Shown here piece by piece: positions 29,494 to 37,324 of a stretch of DNA of 64,000 bases. The position numbers and the translations under genes were made by a program. How positions within the stretch are numbered: position 1 is the stretch's first letter; the number at the start of each line of letters is the position of its first letter. The DNA lies in NCBI RefSeq assembly GCF_002236115.1, contig NZ_NIWT01000003.1:310001-374000 (forward strand). Reading direction: 5' to 3'. Source of the DNA: Pseudomonas jessenii (GTDB lineage Bacteria > Pseudomonadota > Gammaproteobacteria > Pseudomonadales > Pseudomonadaceae). The notes below the pieces were generated by a model. The model had not been told where the DNA came from, did not search any database, and saw nothing but the letters and a program-made list of their open reading frames with translations.

Positions 29494-30249
29494 TTACCCT
29501 GGAGGCGGGATGATCAGTGACAGGCCAGGGTAAATTTTGTCTGGATGATCCAGCACCGACCTGTTCGCATTAAAGATCAGTAGGTATTTGGCAGCATCAC
29601 CATAAAACTCTCTGGCAATTCTGGACAATGTATCGCCCCTTACCACCACATACATATTCAACTGACTGACCGGCGCAATCGCCAGTGTGGCCGGTGACTC
29701 GAAGTCCACATCGCCCAGCAGGTTTACTTGTCCGATGAACCGGCCAAGATTATTGGCCGTGGTCGCATGTATGTCATGCATCAGCACAATGGAATTCTTT
29801 CTTTTCCTTACTTGCTCAACACCATGGGATACCCAGCCCCCCGGTTGGTAGTTGCTGCTCCAGTCCAGGGTATCCACGTTCCAGAGAACCTGCCGGTACC
29901 CCAACTCGGCGACAGTGCGATCGACCATCGCGTCGTGAGCGCCATAAGGCGGCCTCATGATCAGGTCCGGCTGCTGGTAGGGAGTCAGCGCCTGCTCCGT
30001 CATTTTGACTTGATCGATGATGGTGTCTTTGTCCTGGCCGACCAGTCTTAGATGATCGTAAGTGTGATTGCCGATCCGGTGCCCTTCGCCCAGGATGCGC
30101 TTGATACGCTCGCCATGCCTGGCAACCAGATTGCCAACAATAAAAAACGTTGCCTTGATATCAAACAGCTCCAGTGTTTCCAGCACGGTTTCGGTCTGGG
30201 CTTGCCGAGGACCGTCGTCAAACGTCAGCCAAACTTTCTTCCTTTCCAT
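29494..30249 (-). CDS. Polysaccharide deacetylase with C-terminal LysM domain
   Basis: 251 residues. NodB-type deacetylase: motif 1 TFDDGP (Asp11, Asp12), motif 2 NHTYDH (His62, His66), motif 3 RPPYG (Arg99), and a late HDIHATT. A LysM domain follows at about 203-249 (VVRGDTLSRIAREFYG). Such enzymes deacetylate GlcNAc in peptidoglycan or chitin-like polymers. There is no signal peptide: the domain begins at residue 6. It must therefore be exported another way or act in the cytoplasm. Single gene. Confidence 0.88.
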   Translation of the reverse strand: MERKKVWLTFDDGPRQAQTETVLETLELFDIKATFFIVGNLVARHGERIKRILGEGHRIGNHTYDHLRLVGQDKDTIIDQVKMTEQALTPYQQPDLIMRPPYGAHDAMVDRTVAELGYRQVLWNVDTLDWSSNYQPGGWVSHGVEQVRKRKNSIVLMHDIHATTANNLGRFIGQVNLLGDVDFESPATLAIAPVSQLNMYVVVRGDTLSRIAREFYGDAAKYLLIFNANRSVLDHPDKIYPGLSLIIPPPG

Positions 30250-30445
30250 CCTTATCTCCTTTGGTGGCTTGTAACGCTTCAGCCCCTATCCACTCATGCA
30301 AGCAACACAGACTCTGCGTGTTCATGTCGTCAATAAGGCGAGGCTTATTACTTGCCACCAAACGGCTGAACGCCAACAAAACATTGTTGCCGGTCGTTTA
30401 ACGCTTGATGCCTGTAGCCCGAAAAGACTGCTATCAAATACCCGT

Positions 30446-31792
30446 TCACACCGCCGGAAAATAAATCCGGAACGCCGCTCCGCCCATCGGTGAATCCCCC
30501 AGGGTCAGCTGGGCGTGGTAGCTCTCGATGATGTCCTTGACCACCGCCAGGCCGATACCCTGCCCCGGGTGCTGGCGGTCCAGGCGTTCTCCGCGCTCGA
30601 GAATCCGTGCGCGCTGATCCTGTGGTACGCCAGGGCCGTCGTCCTCGACACACAACTGCGTGCCGCTGAGGGTTTCACGCACACTGATGCGTATTTCGCC
30701 CAGGCACAGGCGATAGGCGTTTTCCAGCAGATTGCCCATCATTTCCAGCAGAGCACCCTGCTCGATCGGTACGTAACATGGGTCGGGCAAATCGAACGCG
30801 ACGTGCACGCGCTTGTCGCGATAAACCTTGTCCAGCGTGTCACACAAGCTTTTCAGTACCGGCCGCAAATGCACCTGATGACGTACCAGGCCGCTTTTGC
30901 GCAGGCTGGCGCGCTGCAACTGGTAGCTGATCTGCTGGCTCATGCGTTCGATCTGGGTTTGCAGCACCCAGGCCTGATCGCGATCCTCGGGACGCTGGGC
31001 CATGTCTTCACTGACGCCTTGCAGCACCGCCAAGGGCGTTTTCAGGCTATGAGCCAGGTCGTCGAGGGAATCACGATAGCGACTGCGCTGCTCACGCTCA
31101 CTATGCAGCAAACGGTTGAGGGAACCGGTCAGGCGCAGCAACTCCCGGGGATGTTCCTCACTGAGGCTTTCGCGGGTGCCACCTTCGATCTGGTCCAGTT
31201 CCTGGCTCAAGCGCCGCAATGCCTGCAAGCCCCAGGTCAGGCCGATCCACAGCAACGCCAGCAGCACCAGCAGTGCCGCGCCAAAACCCAGATAGAGATT
31301 TTCCCGCAGGCCTTCGAGGGTCAGTTCGTACTCGCGAACCGGCTGCAACGCCACGATGCTGAAGGCTGCACTTTTGCCGCCGAGCAACTTGACCTCGACG
31401 TCGTAGACGAAGAACTCCTGGCCATTGGCTTCGCGGATCCGCGCAAACTCGCTGCCACGTCCGTCGTAGCGCGGCTTGTAGTTGATGCGTTCTTCCTGGG
31501 TCGCCTTCGAACGCCAGACCAGTTGCCCTTCACGGTCATAGATATAGCCGAGCAATCGGCTGTCGGTGAGGTTGAAGCGCTCGTCGGGCAATTGCGCTGG
31601 CATCTGCAGGCTGTTGTTCTCCACCCGGGCAGCCGAGATCAGCGTGGTCACGTCGGATGCCAGACGCTGCTCGATGGAGTCCTGCAGCGCCAGGCTGAAG
31701 GCACCCTGCATCGCAGGCAGCAACGCCAGCATGAACAACACCGCCAACAGCGTGGCGGCGAGCATCAAGCGTATGCGCAGCGAACGGATCAA
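30446..31792 (-). CDS. phoQ: Sensor histidine kinase PhoQ
   Basis: 448 residues from a TTG that overlaps the phoP stop (TTGA); this gives (M)IRSLRIRLMLAA and the same length as P. aeruginosa PhoQ. TM segments at about 9-30 and 167-187, periplasmic sensor between, HAMP, H box DDLAHSLKTPLAVL, N box MGNLLENAYR, DDGPGVP and GQGIGLAVV. It senses low divalent cations and cationic peptides and phosphorylates PhoP. Confidence 0.95.
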   Translation of the reverse strand: MIRSLRIRLMLAATLLAVLFMLALLPAMQGAFSLALQDSIEQRLASDVTTLISAARVENNSLQMPAQLPDERFNLTDSRLLGYIYDREGQLVWRSKATQEERINYKPRYDGRGSEFARIREANGQEFFVYDVEVKLLGGKSAAFSIVALQPVREYELTLEGLRENLYLGFGAALLVLLALLWIGLTWGLQALRRLSQELDQIEGGTRESLSEEHPRELLRLTGSLNRLLHSEREQRSRYRDSLDDLAHSLKTPLAVLQGVSEDMAQRPEDRDQAWVLQTQIERMSQQISYQLQRASLRKSGLVRHQVHLRPVLKSLCDTLDKVYRDKRVHVAFDLPDPCYVPIEQGALLEMMGNLLENAYRLCLGEIRISVRETLSGTQLCVEDDGPGVPQDQRARILERGERLDRQHPGQGIGLAVVKDIIESYHAQLTLGDSPMGGAAFRIYFPAV

Positions 31793-32466
31793 GTGCAACG
31801 CTCGTTGAACAGGTAGCCCAGGCCGCGCACGGTGTCGATCGGTTTGAACCCGCCCGGCCCCTCCAGTTTGCGGCGCAGACGGCCGACCAGCACCTCGATC
31901 ACATTCGGATCACGCTCGTCGTCATCCGGGTAGAGCTGTTCCATCAAGCGATCCTTGGGCACCACTTGCTGATGGTGACGCATCAGGTATTCGAGAATGC
32001 GGTACTCATACGCAGTCAGTGCCAACGGCTGATCGTCGAGGGACGCCTGCTTGCGGTTCAGATCCAGCAGTAACGGGCCAGCGACGATGGTCGACTGGGT
32101 GAAACCGCTGGAGCGTCGCAGCAAGGCATTCAGGCGGGCCTCCAGTTCTTCGAACTGAAACGGCTTGACCAGATAATCATCGGCGCCGGCGGCCAGGCCT
32201 TCGACCTTGTCCTGCCAGTTACCGCGCGCGGTGAGGATCAGGATCGGGAAGGTTTTGCCACTTGAGCGCAACTGCCGGATCAGGTCGAGCCCGCTAATGC
32301 CCGGCAGACCGAGGTCGATCACCGCCAGATCAAAGTTGAACTGGGCTGTCTGGTACAGCGCCTCCTCGGCGTTGGCCACGGACTCGACCACGTGGCCGCT
32401 CTCCGTCAGGCGGGTTTGCAGGTGATGACGCAGCAGCGCTTCATCTTCGACGACCAGCAATTTCAT
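31789..32466 (-). CDS. phoP: Response regulator PhoP
   Basis: 225 residues, the P. aeruginosa length. Receiver with acidic pair VVEDE, phosphoacceptor Asp in LAVIDLGLPG (Asp51) and Lys in YLVKPFQ; OmpR-type winged helix with LTAYEYRILEYLM and NVIEVLVGRLRRKLEG. It lies between oprH and phoQ as in P. aeruginosa and should act on the tandem boxes in front of oprH. Confidence 0.97.
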   Translation of the reverse strand: MKLLVVEDEALLRHHLQTRLTESGHVVESVANAEEALYQTAQFNFDLAVIDLGLPGISGLDLIRQLRSSGKTFPILILTARGNWQDKVEGLAAGADDYLVKPFQFEELEARLNALLRRSSGFTQSTIVAGPLLLDLNRKQASLDDQPLALTAYEYRILEYLMRHHQQVVPKDRLMEQLYPDDDERDPNVIEVLVGRLRRKLEGPGGFKPIDTVRGLGYLFNERCT

Positions 32467-32586
32467 ATTGCTCTCCCGGGCAAATCAACATCTCCATAGG
32501 CGCAACGTCGCACCTCAAGAGCTAACATGGCAACGCCGGATCAGTCACTCGGGCTGATCCGGCGCAGGCCGTTCACGAAACGCTTG

Positions 32587-33189
32587 TCAGAAAGCGTAGT
32601 TGGCGGACAGGTAAGTCTGGGCGCTGCTGGTCAGGTCCAGCGAACCCTGCTTGCTGCCGCCGCGCTCACTCATCTCGGTGCTGGCGTTGCTGCGCAGGTA
32701 ACGGTAACCCAGTTCAACCGAGGTGTTTTGCGAAACCTGTTGCAGCACACCCACCTGGCCACCGATGGCGTAGCCGATATCACTGTCGCGGCTGAAGCCT
32801 GGCGACTCCTGAGTCATTTTGGTCAGGCCGGCCGTGGCGCCACCGAACAGCCTGGTGCTAGCGCCCACCGGGTAGAACAGATCGTAGCTACCCAGGAGAT
32901 TTTCCTGACGCAGTTTAATGCCGTTGTGCGAGCCCGACACATTGTCGTAAGTGGCGTAGTAGCGGCCCTTGGTGTTTTGCTGGCCCAGACGAACACCCCA
33001 GGTGGTGTCCTTGCCGATTACGCCATCGGCGTTCGGGTGATTGAGGTTGTCGTTCAGGGCGTGGGATTTTTTAACCTTGTCGCTGGTCTGTCCAAGAGTA
33101 AGGCTGGCGAAGTTGTCGTCGGACGCGAAAGCTGCGGTGCTTGCGCTCAGAACCGTGAATGCCAGAAGCAGTTTTTTGAATCCAGTCAT
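32587..33189 (-). CDS. oprH: Outer-membrane protein OprH
   Basis: 200 residues. Signal peptide (about 1-22, MTGFKKLLLAFTVL...ASTAAFAS) then an 8-stranded barrel ending in ...SANYAF with C-terminal Phe. Segments GRYYATYDNVSG, LRQENLLGSYD, SDIGYAIGGQ and GYRYLRSNASTEM align with P. aeruginosa OprH. It stabilises LPS when Mg is scarce. First gene of oprH-phoP-phoQ. Confidence 0.96.
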   Translation of the reverse strand: MTGFKKLLLAFTVLSASTAAFASDDNFASLTLGQTSDKVKKSHALNDNLNHPNADGVIGKDTTWGVRLGQQNTKGRYYATYDNVSGSHNGIKLRQENLLGSYDLFYPVGASTRLFGGATAGLTKMTQESPGFSRDSDIGYAIGGQVGVLQQVSQNTSVELGYRYLRSNASTEMSERGGSKQGSLDLTSSAQTYLSANYAF

Positions 33190-33233
33190 TGGGGAGTTTC
33201 CTCATGTGCCGATTGTTTTTTGGGTACGAGGCA

Positions 33234-33289
33234 AGGTTACGCACCGCGCCCTGAACTCCCCCTGAACGCACCCTGAACCTGGGCTGAAC
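33234..33289 (-). promoter_or_regulatory. oprH promoter with four tandem PhoP half-sites
   Basis: CTGAAC occurs at 33251, 33262, 33273 and 33284, exactly 11 bases apart; on the minus strand this is four direct GTTCAG repeats with 5-base spacers. PhoP boxes are direct repeats of that form. The last copy is 11 bases from a -10-like TAACCT (33234-33239), the spacing used when PhoP overlaps the -35 region. Confidence 0.85.
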
Positions 33290-33413
33290 CGACCCGCCCC
33301 GAATATTTCGACACGTTTCAGCAGCAGATCCGACCATGCAATGGAAAAGGCGGGCACCGACTACCAACTCGTCAGAAGCTTTGCACTACCCAGCCTCAGG
33401 CCAACCCGGCAAA

Positions 33414-34148
33414 ATGCCAGATATGAACTCAACCCCCGCCCTGCCCGTCTGCTGCACGCCCCTCAATGACCATTGGCCGCTGCCGTTTGCGCTGCCCGAT
33501 ACGGTCCTGCTGAGTACTCATTTCGATAGCGCCCGACTGGACAGCGATGACTTCCAGCGCAGCGCTGTCGAAGCGCCGGCGAGCATCCAGCGCTCGGTGG
33601 CCAAACGGCAGGCGGAATTTCTCGCCGGGCGAGTGTGTGCCCGGGCCGCGTTACAGCGACTGGAAGGCTTGAGTTTCATTCCGGCCATCGGTGAAGACCG
33701 GGCACCGGTCTGGCCTGCTCATATCACTGGTTCGATCACCCACAGCACTGGCCGGGCCGCAGCGATCGTGGCGAACAAAAGCCATTGGCGCGGCCTGGGC
33801 ATGGACCTGGAAAACCTGCTCAATGCCGAACGGGCCGAACGCCTGGCCGGGGAAATCCTCAATCCGCCGGAGCTACAGCGCATGGCGGCCGGTGATCACG
33901 ATCAACGGGCGTTGCTGGTCACCCTGACGTTCTCGGTCAAGGAAAGCCTGTTCAAGGCGCTCTATCCGATCGTTCAGCAACGCTTTTATTTCGAACACGC
34001 CGAAGTGCTGGAGTGGCGTGAGTCGGGTGAGGTGCGGTTGCGATTGCTCACTGATCTGTCCAGCGAATGGCGCAATGGCACCGAGCTGGATGCGCAGTTC
34101 GGGGTCAAGGACGGGCAGTTGCTGAGTCTGGTCAGCATCAAGGCCTGA
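33414..34148 (+). CDS. pcpS: 4'-phosphopantetheinyl transferase (EntD/PcpS type)
   Basis: 244 residues from the ATG at 33414; the ATG at 33423 (MNSTPALPVC) is also possible. Core motifs: GRVCARAAL (about 60-70), GSITHSTG (about 103-110), the Mg/CoA motif GMDLEN and FSVKESLFKALYP. It loads 4'-phosphopantetheine on carrier proteins. P. aeruginosa PcpS (PA1165) serves both fatty-acid and siderophore synthesis and lies in the same region between nrdA and oprH, so orthology is likely. Confidence 0.88.
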   Translation: MPDMNSTPALPVCCTPLNDHWPLPFALPDTVLLSTHFDSARLDSDDFQRSAVEAPASIQRSVAKRQAEFLAGRVCARAALQRLEGLSFIPAIGEDRAPVWPAHITGSITHSTGRAAAIVANKSHWRGLGMDLENLLNAERAERLAGEILNPPELQRMAAGDHDQRALLVTLTFSVKESLFKALYPIVQQRFYFEHAEVLEWRESGEVRLRLLTDLSSEWRNGTELDAQFGVKDGQLLSLVSIKA

Positions 34149-34171
34149 AGTCTTTGGTGCCTGTCAGGCCG

Positions 34172-34232
34172 CCATCGCGAGCAAGCTCGCTCCCATAGGG
34201 GATCCAGTGTGGGAGCGAGCTTGTTCGCGATG
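34172..34232. repeat. REP pair (BIME)
   Basis: Closely spaced inverted REP units (ATCGCGAGCAAGCTCGCTCC at the left, TGTGGGAGCGAGCTTGTTCG at the right), between the convergent transferase and sensor kinase genes. Confidence 0.88.
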
Positions 34233-34256
34233 GGGCCGCAACAGACAACACAAGGC

Positions 34257-35867
34257 TCAACGCTTCTCCTGATTGCGCGGCCAGCTCAGACTGAAGCACG
34301 CCCCGCCCAGGCTCTTGCTCTTGCCGATCAACGCGCGCCCGCCATGCCAATGGATGATGCGCCGCACAATGGACAGGCCTAACCCATGGCCTCCAGACGC
34401 GCGGGTACGGCTGTCGTCGAGACGCAGGAACGGCGTAAAGATCTTCTCCCACGCCGACTCCGGCACACCCGGCCCGTCATCCTCGATATCCACTCGGCAT
34501 CGCTGCTGCCCCACTTGATAGCTGATGGTTACCCGTGATTGCGCGTGGCGCATGGCATTCGTCACCAGATTCTGGATCGCCCGATGCAGATAGCGCGGTT
34601 CAGCCTCGACCCAGGCGTCGTCGTTATCGGCAGCCGATAGACACAAGCCCCGTTGCACCGTGACGTCGGCGCGCAACGGCGCCAGTTCTTCGATCACCTG
34701 ATCGACCAAGGCATCCAGATCGATCCGCTGAAAGTTCAGTGCCGGCGAGCCCTGCTCCAACCGCGCGTAAGTCAGCATCTCGTCCACCAGCCGGTCGAGG
34801 TCCTCGATGTCGTGGTCCATGCCCTGGCAGTATTTTTCCAGGGCTTGCGGTGTGGTGGCCGAGCCGATCATCTCCAGGCCAAAGCGCAGGCGTGCCACCG
34901 GCGTGCGCAATTCGTGGGACACCGCACGCACCAGTTCGCGCTGGATCGCCAGCAACTGCTGCAAGTGTTCGGCCATGCCGTTGAACGCCGAGGCCAGCCG
35001 TCCCACCGAGTCCGCGCCGCGCGCCGGCACACGGGTTTCCAAGCTGCCTTTGGCAATGCGCGTGGCGGCGGCTTCCAGTCCACGCAAGCGTCGCTCCAGC
35101 TGACGCACCAACAGATAGACGATCAAACCGATCAGCGTCAGGCCCAGCGCGGCGATCAACACCAACCACTCCGGCGGATAAGGATTCATCTGATACAAAG
35201 GGCCGATTTCCAGGACCCACGGCGTGCCCACCATGCCGGCAAATACCCGGATCGAATCCCCCCCCTTGCCCAGCGCCATCACCGTGTCGCCCTCGGATAC
35301 CCGACGGCTCTGGTCTTCGTCCATGTCCGCCTCGTCAACCGTGACCAGGCGCAGATCGAAGCCGAAGCCCTTGCTTTCCTTCAATTGCGCCAGGCGCAAG
35401 GGCTGGTCGGCGACCGGAGTGCGCACCAGTTCATCGGTCAACAGGTAGATGGTCGCCCGAGCCAATTGCTCGCTGATCTGCTGCACTTCCCCGGTGAGCA
35501 TCAACTGTTCCTTGTCGCTGACCAGCTTGTAGACCTTCGCTGCGTGCGGCCCGGTCTGTTCCACCAGTGCCTGACCGCGCAACACACGGGTGCGCTGGGT
35601 CAGGTCGAGGTCGGTCTCGGCAAAGGTTTTCAGCGCCAGCGGAATCCCCAGCAGCCGCTCCCACACCAGCAAGGCCCGATGTCGTTCGGTCTGGTTCATC
35701 GGTTGCAGGTTGTCGGCCATCAGCGAGAACGTGCCGTGGGCCAGGCGCTCGCGGTATTGCTCGCTGCGCACCTCATTCAGCAGGTGCAACGCCAGCACAC
35801 CGAGTACCGCCACCAGAATCAGCGCGGCGCACATGCCGCCATAGATACGCAGGAAGATCGAGTTCAC
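34257..35867 (-). CDS. Sensor histidine kinase, RstB-like
   Basis: 536 residues from a GTG overlapping the regulator stop (GTGA); this gives (M)NSIFLRIYGGMC, the usual RstB-type opening. TM about 8-28 and 226-246 around a periplasmic domain, HAMP, H box AVSHELRTPVARLRF, N box IQNLVTNAMRH, DDGPGVP, GHGLGLSIV. Equivalent in place to P. aeruginosa PA1158, next to nrdA. Signal unknown. Confidence 0.88.
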   Translation of the reverse strand: MNSIFLRIYGGMCAALILVAVLGVLALHLLNEVRSEQYRERLAHGTFSLMADNLQPMNQTERHRALLVWERLLGIPLALKTFAETDLDLTQRTRVLRGQALVEQTGPHAAKVYKLVSDKEQLMLTGEVQQISEQLARATIYLLTDELVRTPVADQPLRLAQLKESKGFGFDLRLVTVDEADMDEDQSRRVSEGDTVMALGKGGDSIRVFAGMVGTPWVLEIGPLYQMNPYPPEWLVLIAALGLTLIGLIVYLLVRQLERRLRGLEAAATRIAKGSLETRVPARGADSVGRLASAFNGMAEHLQQLLAIQRELVRAVSHELRTPVARLRFGLEMIGSATTPQALEKYCQGMDHDIEDLDRLVDEMLTYARLEQGSPALNFQRIDLDALVDQVIEELAPLRADVTVQRGLCLSAADNDDAWVEAEPRYLHRAIQNLVTNAMRHAQSRVTISYQVGQQRCRVDIEDDGPGVPESAWEKIFTPFLRLDDSRTRASGGHGLGLSIVRRIIHWHGGRALIGKSKSLGGACFSLSWPRNQEKR

Positions 35868-36586
35868 AGGGACGGATCTACGCAAGCCTCGGGAACGAAC
35901 AGATAGCCTTTGCTGCGCACGGTCTTGATCAGCCGTGGATGCTCCGGGTCATCGCCGATCTTCGGGCGGATGCGCGAGATGCGCACATCGATGGAGCGGT
36001 CCTGACCGTCATAGCCAATGCCCCGCAGCGCGGTGAAGATCTCTTCCCGGGAGAGGATACGCCCGGCATTGGCCACCAGTAGCCAGAGCAGGTCGAATTC
36101 GGCGCTGGTCAGCTCGATGCCGTTGCCCTGCAGCCAGGCTTCGCGCAAGGCGTTATCGACGATCAGCGGGCCGAACTGTAGACGCCGCTGTTTTTCCGGG
36201 GCGACTTCGGGCGTTTCGCTACGGCGCAGCAGTGCCTGGATGCGCGCCAGCAGCAGGCGCGGGCGTACCGGTTTGCAGACGTAGTCGTCAGCCCCCAGGT
36301 CCAGGCCGAGAATCTGGTCGGTGTCATCGGTGCGGGCAGTGAGCATCAGGATCGGGCCGTCATATCGGGCGCGGACCTTGCGGCAAATGCTCAGGCCATC
36401 TTCACCGGGGAGCATCAGGTCGAGGATCACCAGGTCCGGTTGTTCCTTGATGATGCGATTCGCAGCGAGCGCACCATTGCCTTCGATCGATACACGCAGG
36501 CCATTGGCTTCCAGGTAATCGCGGGTCAGTTCGGCCAGTCGCTGGTCGTCCTCCACAATCAATACCTGCCAGGCTTCTTGCTCCAC
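35864..36586 (-). CDS. OmpR-family response regulator, RstA-like
   Basis: 240 residues from a GTG with AGAGG about 8 bases upstream (start (M)EQEAWQVLIVEDD). The longer frame upstream is AT-rich and not protein-like. Receiver with Asp in DLVILDLMLPGEDG and Lys in YVCKPVRP; winged helix with LTSAEFDLLWLL and SIDVRISRIRPKIGD. Coupled to the sensor kinase by a 4-base overlap. Equivalent to PA1157. Confidence 0.88.
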   Translation of the reverse strand: MEQEAWQVLIVEDDQRLAELTRDYLEANGLRVSIEGNGALAANRIIKEQPDLVILDLMLPGEDGLSICRKVRARYDGPILMLTARTDDTDQILGLDLGADDYVCKPVRPRLLLARIQALLRRSETPEVAPEKQRRLQFGPLIVDNALREAWLQGNGIELTSAEFDLLWLLVANAGRILSREEIFTALRGIGYDGQDRSIDVRISRIRPKIGDDPEHPRLIKTVRSKGYLFVPEACVDPSL

Positions 36587-36866
36587 GGGTGACCTCTGCT
36601 TGCCAAAAACACTAATAAGGAAGGATCCGCCCCTCTTTTTGTAATGATTCGGGGGGATAAATATGTATACACACTGGGCCGATTGTATAAACGCCGCCCG
36701 TCGAGAACACAAGCGGGTAAATGCGTTCGGACAACAGGGTTTTTTGTGATAGGGTTCGCGCCCTTAAAAATCCGCCCGAGCGTTTTCGATGGTTGAAAAT
36801 CGCTGAAAAAAGGTCCGGTCCAGCAGCGTCGCGGCCTACACGCCGGTTACCTCTTTCACACACAAT

Positions 36867-36887
36867 TTACGCACAGGTTTATCCACA
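36867..36887 (+). promoter_or_regulatory. Tandem DnaA boxes
   Basis: TTATCCACA (36879-36887) is a perfect DnaA box (TTATNCACA); TTACGCACA (36867-36875), 12 bases to the left in the same direction, has one mismatch. In E. coli DnaA controls nrdAB transcription. Confidence 0.65.
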
Positions 36888-36914
36888 GGCAGTACGTTGC
36901 AATCGCCCCCCAAA

Positions 36915-36961
36915 ACGCATTATCTTGTACCCCGGCGCTAAAAAACCCCTAGATGTAGGGT
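36915..36961. promoter_or_regulatory. Pair of NrdR-like boxes
   Basis: ACGCATTATCTTGTAC (36915-36930) and CCCCTAGATGTAGGGT (36946-36961) each match the NrdR box acaCwAtATaTwGtgt at about 11 of 16 positions. Their starts are 31 bases apart, three helical turns, as is normal for NrdR box pairs. Confidence 0.6.
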
Positions 36962-37324
36962 TTTGCGCGAAAAACCAAACACAAACCAGACACCAATTTC
37001 AAGCGCTTTTATTGCCTCTGTCCGGTTGAACCATACGTATTTTTGAAAGACCAAACCGCGCGTGCGGATGGCTACTGTATTTCGGCCCCGAGTGGTCAAA
37101 ACGGTACGGGTGTTGCAGTCCCAACTGTCACCCTCAAAGGACTCCGGTCTCAGGCCCAAGGCGTGAGACCAAAGACTTCGGCATGGAAGCGGCGCCCTAT
37201 AGCCCCCTTCCTACTGTCCCGAAGTTGTTATGCCCGGCGCTCGCCGGTTGTAGTGCTTCAGGACGGAACGGTGGGCACCGTGATGGTGCCCAAACAAACA
37301 TAGAGAATGTGGAGACACCCCCCC

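Larger units (their letters stand above)
36587..37324. other. Long divergent control region upstream of nrdA
   Basis: 738 bases without a supported gene, between the RstA-like gene (leftward) and nrdA (rightward). It contains DnaA-type boxes and a pair of NrdR-like boxes, both listed separately, and an AT-rich stretch at 36600-36680. The last 360 bases before nrdA would be leader if transcription starts near the NrdR boxes. Confidence 0.6.
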
